A stretch of 6,865 nucleotides of DNA from Candidatus Uhrbacteria bacterium RIFCSPHIGHO2_02_FULL_53_13 (GTDB taxonomy: Bacteria; Patescibacteriota; Patescibacteriia; UBA9934; UBA11717), in the NCBI GenBank assembly GCA_001791035.1, contig MGDX01000017.1, forward strand, positions 41,953-48,817, written 5' to 3'. The notes under the pieces are model-generated. The model worked only from the letters and a program-made list of their open reading frames with translations. It was not told the DNA's origin and made no database searches. This document shows, in pieces, positions 1-5,078 of this stretch (position 1 is its first letter; each line of letters opens with the position of its first letter). The position numbers were made by a program, and so were the translations under genes.

Positions 1-404
1 ATCGCGGGTGTGACCCGCCAGTCCACGCATCCAAGTCGAAGCGTATTAAATCGAGGGATCGCGTTGCTCTCGACACTGTAACTCAACGTGCCATTGAAAC
101 CGCATGCTCTCTTCAACCAATGACGCACGACCTCGAAGTCATCTGCAAGACTTGCAATGCGTTCAAATGTTATGACGAAGTGCACGCGCTCTGGATCATG
201 CGCCGTAACACACATATTGACGGCGTCAAGGAGTAGGGCTCCGATGCCGCCCGTATCCGCGTCCGCGCTTATGGCCAGAGCCATGTCATGGAGCGGGTAG
301 TATCCGCTCACCACGTCGCCAATCTCAAAGGCTCGCTTTCTGCAGATCTCCCTCAACAGTTCCGTTGGTATCGCTGGTGTGATGACCAGTGATGCAATGC
401 TCAT
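1..404 (-). CDS. Unrecognised protein, 5' part only (runs off left edge)
   Basis: An open frame of 134 codons begins at ATG 402-404 and continues past the left edge, so the C-terminus is missing. The frame stays open upstream to a stop at 531-533, but no ATG, GTG or TTG lies in that stretch, so ATG 404 is the only ordinary start. It begins 34 bases after the stop of the metallohydrolase gene, with no good Shine-Dalgarno. The product starts MSIASLVITPAIPTELL and looks like a mixed alpha/beta soluble protein, with hydrophobic runs around residues 50-65 (GGIGALLLDAV) and 75-85 (RVHFVITFERI). I see no signal peptide, membrane helix or known catalytic motif. ATA (three), AGA/AGG (three) and CGA (three of ten Arg codons) are more frequent than in the neighbours, which may hint at a different origin, but the sample is small. 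A shorter plus-strand frame (3-236) is less convincing. That a gene is present is fairly likely; its function is unknown. Confidence 0.6.
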   Translation of the reverse strand, partial: MSIASLVITPAIPTELLREICRKRAFEIGDVVSGYYPLHDMALAISADADTGGIGALLLDAVNMCVTAHDPERVHFVITFERIASLADDFEVVRHWLKRACGFNGTLSYSVESNAIPRFNTLRLGCVDWRVTPA

Positions 405-438
405 GACTGCGACAAGATACGCCGTTATGCTTCTTCCG

Positions 439-900
439 TCAAGGGTGCCGTTTTTTTCGCAGTGCTTTATCCAAACGTTTGGCGTACGGACAGTGGCATT
501 GCACCTCCCGCCAAAACGCCTTTGAGTGATTCATGTGTTTTGTATGCGAAAGTTCGTGAATGATTACGTAGTCAATGAGTTCCGGTGGGAGCGCCATCAA
601 ACCGAGGTTGAGGCTCACATCACCGCAATGATTGCAACTTCCCCATCGCGAACGCTGGCGGCGAAACGAAAGACGACGCGCCATAAGTCCCGTTTTCTCT
701 GAAAGGGCGCGCACCCGTGCGGTCAGATAGCGTCGCGCTTCACGTTCCTGCCAACGCGCAAGAACACTCGACGCCTCTGCCGCAAGCGGAGCGGCTACAA
801 AGAGCACGAGCGTTGTGTCTGAAAGCGATACGAGTTGCGACGGACGTTCATTCGTAACGATCACGCGACGCCTAACACCGAGATGTTCCAAATAGGTCAC
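439..900 (-). CDS. YgjP/DUF45-family zinc metallohydrolase
   Basis: Predicted zinc-dependent metallohydrolase of the YgjP (DUF45, M48-like) family; the physiological substrate of this family is not established. With the start chosen here it has 153 residues. Visible motifs are RWGSC at 85-89, then HELSH at 115-119 and NHSKAFW at 124-130. The two His of HELSH and the His of NHSKAFW are the expected zinc ligands and the Glu is the expected catalytic base. There is no signal peptide, so it is probably cytoplasmic. I chose GTG 898-900 because it overlaps the tdk stop as GTGA and has AGGGG ten bases upstream. An in-frame ATG at 985-987 would add 29 residues but would overlap tdk by 91 bases, and the extra residues do not look like the family. 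At 153 residues it is shorter than many YgjP proteins (roughly 230), mostly in the N-terminal part. The gene is probably translationally coupled to tdk. Confidence 0.85.
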   Translation of the reverse strand: MTYLEHLGVRRRVIVTNERPSQLVSLSDTTLVLFVAAPLAAEASSVLARWQEREARRYLTARVRALSEKTGLMARRLSFRRQRSRWGSCNHCGDVSLNLGLMALPPELIDYVIIHELSHTKHMNHSKAFWREVQCHCPYAKRLDKALRKKRHP

Positions 901-1499
901 AGTGCAGATGCCCCTATGTTCAAAGTTGGCCGCTGTTCGTGCGGGACGGCGCAAATGCGTGTTCCCATGTGAAAGCAGGTTCGGCACCGAGCTTCATAGG
1001 CATCGGATGATCCCACTTGCACCACGTCATCGCCTCCTTCACAGCGATACGAGTAGTTTGCCGGTTCGCCGCAGGTAATACAAACGGCGCGTATTTTCAT
1101 GACTTCATCGGCAATCGACAGCAGAGCGGACATCGGTCCAAACGGCACGCGCCGAAAATCCATATCCAGGCCTGCCAGCATGACTCTCATACCATCGTCG
1201 GCGAGCTGTTGCACCACTGTCACCAGACCGTCATCAAAAAAATTTGCCTCGTCGATACCTACTACGCGCGTTTGCGCCCGCACATGGCGACGCAACTCCT
1301 CACTCGATTGCACCGGCACGCACGGCAAAGCGATGCGATCGTGCGTCACGACGCTTTCTGCGGCGTATCGCTCATCCAAGGCATGCTTAAAAAGCTGAAC
1401 CGACTTGGCCGCATACAGCTCACGGCGCACGCGGCGCAACAATTCCTCGGTTTTTCCCGAGAACATCCCTCCAGCAATCACTTCAATGGACCCCCTCAT
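897..1499 (-). CDS. tdk: Thymidine kinase (TK1-like, type II)
   Basis: Cytoplasmic thymidine kinase, transferring the ATP gamma-phosphate to thymidine to give dTMP in the pyrimidine salvage pathway. The 200-residue length is normal for the bacterial TK1-like family. The P-loop is GGMFSGKTEE at 10-19, following the beta strand GSIEVIA. IDEANFFDD at 82-90 holds the acidic Walker B segment and the catalytic Glu84; most relatives read DEAQFF, so Asn86 is a conservative departure. LAGLDMDFRRVPFGPM (108-123) matches the family core. The structural zinc site is complete, with CITC (Cys140, Cys143) and CRTC (Cys172, Cys175), and the substrate-binding lasso region around 155-170 (VVQVGSSDAYEARC) is recognisable. 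The start ATG 1497-1499 overlaps the upstream glycosylase stop as ATGA, so translation is probably coupled. It in turn overlaps the metallohydrolase start. A later GTG (codon 7) would cut into the first beta strand and is unlikely. Confidence 0.95.
   Translation of the reverse strand: MRGSIEVIAGGMFSGKTEELLRRVRRELYAAKSVQLFKHALDERYAAESVVTHDRIALPCVPVQSSEELRRHVRAQTRVVGIDEANFFDDGLVTVVQQLADDGMRVMLAGLDMDFRRVPFGPMSALLSIADEVMKIRAVCITCGEPANYSYRCEGGDDVVQVGSSDAYEARCRTCFHMGTRICAVPHEQRPTLNIGASAL
911..915 (-). promoter_or_regulatory. Probable ribosome binding site of the metallohydrolase gene
   Basis: The minus strand reads AGGGG, ending ten bases before GTG 898-900. It lies inside the 3' end of tdk. It is the most Shine-Dalgarno-like sequence before any gene in this window and, with the GTGA overlap, favours the GTG start over the ATG at 987. 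The spacing is slightly long. Confidence 0.5.
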
Positions 1500-2092
1500 A
1501 ACAACGACTTGAGCGTTTCCATATCCGCTTTGAGTGTTGGCATGCTTTGACGGCTATAAATGCCGACAGCCGGATGGAACATGGGAATGAGCTTGACGCT
1601 TCCGTACGAGACGGACGCATCAAAGACACGGCCACGAATGACAGAAATGGAGGCAATGTGAGCGGCTAACCCAAGGCGTTCCATCATGTATTGCATAGAA
1701 AAACGGCCGAGCGTCACAATAATCTTTGGCTGAATGGCTTCGATTTGCCTATCGAGAAACGGCGCGTACAATGCGATCTCTTCCGGTTTTGGATCGCGAT
1801 TCAAAGGCGGGCGATCCTTCACGACATTGGTAACGTAGACCTCCGCACGCGGCAGACTAATGTGCGCCAAGAGCTCGTCGAGTACGCGACCGGATGCTCC
1901 GCAAAACGGACGCCCTGTGCGAGCCTCATTTTTGCCGGGCGCTTCGCCGACAAACATCACCTTAGCATGATGGTTCCCCTCGCCGATGACGGGAAACACC
2001 ATGTTGGTTGTGCGTTCCTCGTAAAGCGGGGACGCACAGAACGCCAAAAGCTCCTCCTTGATTTGTCGAAGTGTCTCCGTGGTTGTTGCCAT
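1496..2092 (-). CDS. Uracil-DNA glycosylase, family 4-like, lacking most Fe-S ligands
   Basis: Probable uracil-DNA glycosylase that removes uracil from DNA to start base-excision repair. The 198 residues align by eye along the whole length with the family 4 (UDGa) pattern. Visible elements are GEGN at 37-40, motif A GEAPG at 49-53, GRPFCGASG at 60-68 with the uracil-stacking Phe63, YVTNVV at 86-91, NRDPKPEEI at 98-106, KIIVTLG at 123-129 and motif B HPA at 173-175. Family 4 enzymes normally bind a [4Fe-4S] cluster through four Cys. Here only Cys19 remains: the second position of the N-terminal CxxC is Pro22, the Cys of VVKCRPP is Asp93 and the Cys before the PxL segment is Tyr109. The fold may therefore be cluster-free. 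Catalytic motifs are intact, so activity is likely. It starts 25 bases after atpC without an evident Shine-Dalgarno and ends in an ATGA overlap with tdk. Confidence 0.88.
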   Translation of the reverse strand: MATTTETLRQIKEELLAFCASPLYEERTTNMVFPVIGEGNHHAKVMFVGEAPGKNEARTGRPFCGASGRVLDELLAHISLPRAEVYVTNVVKDRPPLNRDPKPEEIALYAPFLDRQIEAIQPKIIVTLGRFSMQYMMERLGLAAHIASISVIRGRVFDASVSYGSVKLIPMFHPAVGIYSRQSMPTLKADMETLKSLL

Positions 2093-2117
2093 ACATGACT
2101 CATGCTATCACAACAGG

Positions 2118-2561
2118 CTATCGGCGTTTGATAGGATCCTTATACGGCCGATTTTTCAGGACGCGCTCTTTCGCCAGCTCGCGTTCGAGCGCCGCCGCCG
2201 CGCGCGCAAACGCTTCGTCGTCCACAAGACGCTTTTCTTGCATCACGCGCGTGGCATCCGCTTTTGCTCTATCAATGGCCTCTTGATCCAGTTCTTCCGC
2301 GCGGTCAGCCGTGTCCGCTAAAATGGTGACGAGCGTTCCTTCCACAACCGACATCAGACCGGTCGACAACGCTAAAATTTCCTCGCCTCCCTTTCGGCGA
2401 ATGAGCGCGCGTCCGGGCTTGAGTTGCGCAACCAAATCCATATGCCCAGGAAGGATGCTCACTTCGCCCATCTCGGTCGTCACGGTCACTTGTTCCACGT
2501 CCTCTTGCGTTTGCACAACGCGTTCGGGCGTCACCACGGAAAGTTGAAGGGTCTTTGGCAT
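2118..2561 (-). CDS. atpC: ATP synthase F1 subunit epsilon
   Basis: Epsilon subunit of the F1 central stalk, which contacts gamma and the c-ring and can restrain ATP hydrolysis through its C-terminal helices. The product has 147 residues. The N-terminal beta-sandwich (about 1-86) carries the family signature GEVSILPGHMDLVAQLKPG at 32-50, followed by alternating strands. The segment from about 88 to 147 is charged, Ala-rich and helical, as expected for the two-helix C-terminal domain, and ends in a basic tail (KNRPYKDPIKRR). The start ATG is separated from the atpD stop by one base (TAACATG), so the pair is likely coupled. This is the last atp gene. No hairpin followed by a T run is seen in the 25 bases before the next gene, so transcription probably continues into the glycosylase. 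Confidence 0.95.
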   Translation of the reverse strand: MPKTLQLSVVTPERVVQTQEDVEQVTVTTEMGEVSILPGHMDLVAQLKPGRALIRRKGGEEILALSTGLMSVVEGTLVTILADTADRAEELDQEAIDRAKADATRVMQEKRLVDDEAFARAAAALERELAKERVLKNRPYKDPIKRR

Positions 2562-2562
2562 G

Positions 2563-3942
2563 TTAGGACTTCATGGCGGCAAGCACTTCGCTTATGCCGC
2601 CTTTCATGTAAAACGCGGACTCTGGCACTTCGTCGTGTTTGCCCTCTAAGATGTCCTTGAATCCGCGCACGGTCTCTTCGCGCGAAACGTATTTGCCCTG
2701 CGCACCGGTAAACTGCTCGGCTACGAAGAACGGTTGCGAGAGGAACTTTTGCATTTTGCGCGCACGTGACACCGTGAGCTTGTCCTCTTCCGAGAGTTCG
2801 TCCATTCCAAGGATCGCAATGATATCCTGCAAATCTTTGTAGCGTTGGAGCACTTTTTGCACGCCGCGCGCGACGCGATAGTGGTCGTCGCCCACGATGT
2901 TTGGATCAAGCACCGTCGATGTGGAGTCGAGCGGATCCACGGCTGGATAGATGCCAAGCTCCGCGAGCGATCGCGACAGCACGACCGTCGAGTCGAGGTG
3001 CGCAAACGTCGTTGCCGGCGCGGGGTCAGTCAAATCATCGGCCGGCACATACACGGCTTGAATGGAGGTAATGGAGCCCTTCGTGGTCGTGGTGATGCGC
3101 TCTTGAAGCTGTCCCATTTCCTGCGCGAGCGTTGGTTGATATCCCACGGCCGATGGCAAACGCCCAAGCAGTGACGACACCTCGGAACCTGCCTGGGTGA
3201 AGCGAAAGATATTGTCAATAAACAAAAGCACGTCGCGTCCCTCTTCTTCGCGGAAGTATTCGGCAATCGTAAGTCCGGTGAGCGCCACGCGCGCGCGGGC
3301 GCCCGGCGGCTCGTTCATCTGCCCAAACACCAGCGATGTTTTGTCCAAGACTCCGGACTCCCTCATCTCGTGATAGAGGTCGTTTCCTTCGCGCGTGCGT
3401 TCGCCGACGCCGGCGAACACCGAATACCCACCGTGCTCTTTGGCGATATTGTGAATGAGCTCCTGAATGAGCACGGTTTTTCCCACGCCCGCACCGCCAA
3501 ACAATCCTGTTTTGCCGCCTTTCAAAAACGGCGCAATCAAATCCACGACTTTGATGCCTGTTTCGAAAATTTCCGCTTCCGTGGACTGCTCCGTGAACGC
3601 CGGCGCCTCGGCGTGAATAGGCATGCGCTTCTTTGTGACGGGATCCGGCTGTTCGTCTACCGCATCGCCCGTCACGTTGAACATGCGCCCGAGCGTCTCG
3701 GGGCCCACGGGCACGGAAATCGGCGCGCCCGTATTCTCGACTTCTTGATTTCGCACCAGACCGTCCGTGGAGTCCATGGCAATCGTGCGCACGATGTTTC
3801 CCCCAATGTGCTGTGCGACTTCTAACACTAAATCTCTCGACTCGCGCTTGATTTTGAGCGCCGTGTAGATGGTTGGCAGATCACCTTCGCTAAATTGGAC
3901 ATCAACGACTGGACCGATAACTTGTGAAATTTTTCCGTTCAT
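2563..3942 (-). CDS. atpD: ATP synthase F1 subunit beta
   Basis: Catalytic beta subunit, three copies per F1, which makes ATP from ADP and phosphate as gamma rotates. The 459 residues are close to the usual length. An N-terminal beta-barrel (about 1-75) is followed by the nucleotide-binding core with P-loop GGAGVGKT at 149-156 (Lys155), catalytic Glu181 in GERTREG, and Walker B LLFIDN at 239-244. The alpha/beta signature PAVDPLDSTS is at 333-342. DELSEED at 381-387 is the conserved contact region for gamma and epsilon. Nothing catalytic is missing. ATG 3940-3942 gives the standard short N-terminus (MNGKISQVIGPVVDVQF). No Shine-Dalgarno is evident in the preceding AT-rich stretch. It is separated from atpG by a 164-base spacer holding a large inverted repeat, the only wide gap in the operon, while atpC follows after one base. 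Confidence 0.98.
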   Translation of the reverse strand: MNGKISQVIGPVVDVQFSEGDLPTIYTALKIKRESRDLVLEVAQHIGGNIVRTIAMDSTDGLVRNQEVENTGAPISVPVGPETLGRMFNVTGDAVDEQPDPVTKKRMPIHAEAPAFTEQSTEAEIFETGIKVVDLIAPFLKGGKTGLFGGAGVGKTVLIQELIHNIAKEHGGYSVFAGVGERTREGNDLYHEMRESGVLDKTSLVFGQMNEPPGARARVALTGLTIAEYFREEEGRDVLLFIDNIFRFTQAGSEVSSLLGRLPSAVGYQPTLAQEMGQLQERITTTTKGSITSIQAVYVPADDLTDPAPATTFAHLDSTVVLSRSLAELGIYPAVDPLDSTSTVLDPNIVGDDHYRVARGVQKVLQRYKDLQDIIAILGMDELSEEDKLTVSRARKMQKFLSQPFFVAEQFTGAQGKYVSREETVRGFKDILEGKHDEVPESAFYMKGGISEVLAAMKS

Positions 3943-3969
3943 AGTTTTGGCTATTAGCTATTGGCTTTC
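3943..3969. other. AT-rich leader just before atpD with short GCTATT repeats
   Basis: Between the inverted repeat and the atpD start lie two close copies of GCTATT (3950-3955 and 3957-3962), the second running into TTGGCT, which mirrors TTGGCT at 3947-3952. No Shine-Dalgarno sequence is visible here despite this being the leader of a highly expressed subunit. Confidence 0.4.
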
Positions 3970-4092
3970 AGTTTGTCATTGCGAGCTTCCTATTCTGTCA
4001 TTGCGAGCGTAGCGAAGCAATCTAATCGCTTGCCTAAGATTGCTTCGTCGAACTCGCAATGACACACTAGAATAGACTCGCAATGACAAACT
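3970..4092. repeat. Nested inverted repeat built on GTCATTGCGAG, atpG-atpD spacer
   Basis: Two inverted repeats are nested. The outer arms, 3970-3985 and 4077-4092, are 16 bases and perfectly complementary. The inner arms, 3997-4023 and 4037-4063, are 27 bases and pair at 22 positions with the five mismatches in the centre, around a 13-base loop (4024-4036). All four arms contain the 11-mer GTCATTGCGAG: plus strand at 3975-3985 and 3997-4007, minus strand at 4053-4063 and 4077-4087. The spacers between outer and inner arms also share CTATTCT (3990-3996) with its complement (4069-4075). In RNA this would form a long hairpin in the atp transcript. No T run follows on the transcribed strand, so it is not a typical intrinsic terminator. 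It resembles short mobile palindromic elements; no transposase is nearby. Confidence 0.9.
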
Positions 4093-4106
4093 TAGCAAGC
4101 AACTAT

Positions 4107-5018
4107 TTACTCCAGCGCCGCCGCGCCGCCGCTGATTTCGGCAATCTCTTGGGTGATGCCCGCTTGCCGAGCTTTGTTATAGATGAGCGAGAGCGTGTCA
4201 ATCATTTCTCCGGCGGCGTCGGTGGCGTTGCGCATCGCCATCATGCGCGCCGCATGCTCGCTCGCTACCGCTTCAAGAAGTGCTTGGTACGTCATCGCTT
4301 CGATAATGCGCACGAGCGCTTGATCCAAAATGCGCTCGGCGCTTGGCTCAAACAAGTATGATCGCGTCTCCGGTTCCGAGCTTTTTGCCCGTGCTTCTTC
4401 GTCGTACAAACGCGCACCTACGCTCCCAAACCCTTCATGCATTTTTGAAAGCGGCAAAAACGTGGCGACGACCGGTACCTGGCGAATCGCCGATTGAAAA
4501 TCGGTGTAGCCGATGAATACGTCGTTGAATGTTCCATTGGTGTAGCCGTCTATGATGGATATGACGATCGGACGCATAGCCTCGACGGACGGTTGTGCGC
4601 CAAGCTCGACGTAGTGCTCCAGGATATTGAGTTTGAGTTGCCGCGCTGCTCCCGCCGCGCGCTTGCCAATCGTGATGACATCCACATCCGCGCCCTCCGC
4701 ATGCCGTTCCAAAAACTGCCGCAATTGACGCATCATCTGGACGTTGTAGCCGCCGCATAATCCACGATCGCTCATGATGAGCACCACGAGCACGCGTTCG
4801 CGGTCCTCGCTTTTCCGCAGGAGCGGATGCATCGAAACGTCCACGTGTTTTGCGATACTGCTCACCACATCGCGCAGAGCTTCAACATACGGACGCGAAG
4901 CCAGCACGGCATCGGTGGCCTTGCGCATCTTCGCTCCCGCCACAAGCTCCATGGCCTTGGTAATTTTGCGCGTATTGCGAACACTGCGAATGCGTCGTTG
5001 TACGGTTTTTTTGTTCAT
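4107..5018 (-). CDS. atpG: ATP synthase F1 subunit gamma
   Basis: Gamma subunit, the central rotor shaft of F1 that couples c-ring rotation to the catalytic sites on beta. The 303 residues slightly exceed the usual 285-290. The long N-terminal helix carries the conserved IRSVRNTRKITKAMELVA at 10-27. SDRGLCGGYN at 83-92 marks the start of the Rossmann-like middle domain. The C-terminal helix has SEHAARMMAMRNATDAA at 253-269, then LIYNKARQAGITQEIAEI and a short GGAAALE tail. Both coiled-coil helices are complete. Extra length appears to sit in the middle domain around 195-220 (the charged stretch GARLYDEEARAKSSEPETRS). The start ATG 5016-5018 lies 29 bases after the atpA stop and has no evident Shine-Dalgarno. 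The long spacer after it could lower or separate expression of gamma from beta, which is needed in threefold excess; that is inference. Confidence 0.97.
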   Translation of the reverse strand: MNKKTVQRRIRSVRNTRKITKAMELVAGAKMRKATDAVLASRPYVEALRDVVSSIAKHVDVSMHPLLRKSEDRERVLVVLIMSDRGLCGGYNVQMMRQLRQFLERHAEGADVDVITIGKRAAGAARQLKLNILEHYVELGAQPSVEAMRPIVISIIDGYTNGTFNDVFIGYTDFQSAIRQVPVVATFLPLSKMHEGFGSVGARLYDEEARAKSSEPETRSYLFEPSAERILDQALVRIIEAMTYQALLEAVASEHAARMMAMRNATDAAGEMIDTLSLIYNKARQAGITQEIAEISGGAAALE

Positions 5019-5033
5019 GCGCTAGACGATGTT

Positions 5034-5078
5034 ACTTCGTTCGCACACTAGACTTTAGATTGCTTCACTTCGTTCGCA
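5034..5078 (-). repeat. 12-base direct repeat across the atpA stop
   Basis: TGCGAACGAAGT (minus strand) occurs perfectly twice, at 5067-5078 inside the atpA 3' end and at 5034-5045 just after the stop codon. The second copy lies in the 29-base atpA-atpG spacer. It may reflect a duplication accompanying the repeat-derived atpA tail. Confidence 0.7.

Noticed and set aside
3..236. Plus-strand frame open from the left edge, 77 codons to a TAG
   Set aside because: The overlapping minus-strand frame is longer (134 codons), has a start, follows the local gene direction and gives a more protein-like sequence. A real plus-strand gene end cannot be fully excluded.
901..987. N-terminal extension of the metallohydrolase to ATG 987
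   Set aside because: It would overlap tdk by 91 bases and add residues unlike the family, while GTG 900 has a GTGA overlap and an SD-like AGGGG.
1017..1550. 177-codon plus-strand open frame opposite tdk
   Set aside because: Antisense to a gene with complete kinase motifs; the His/Gln-rich translation lacks any recognisable domain.
3370..3825. 151-codon plus-strand open frame opposite atpD
   Set aside because: It lies entirely antisense to the well-supported beta subunit, and its His/Arg/Phe-rich product resembles no protein; a shadow of the GC-biased coding strand.
3970..4092. Rho-independent terminator between atpG and atpD
   Set aside because: The hairpin is strong, but no T run follows on the transcribed strand, the stem is not GC-dense at its base, and a terminator here would cut beta and epsilon from the operon.
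3970..4092. CRISPR array
   Set aside because: The repeated 11-mers are in both orientations and form nested palindromes with no regular spacers and no cas genes nearby.
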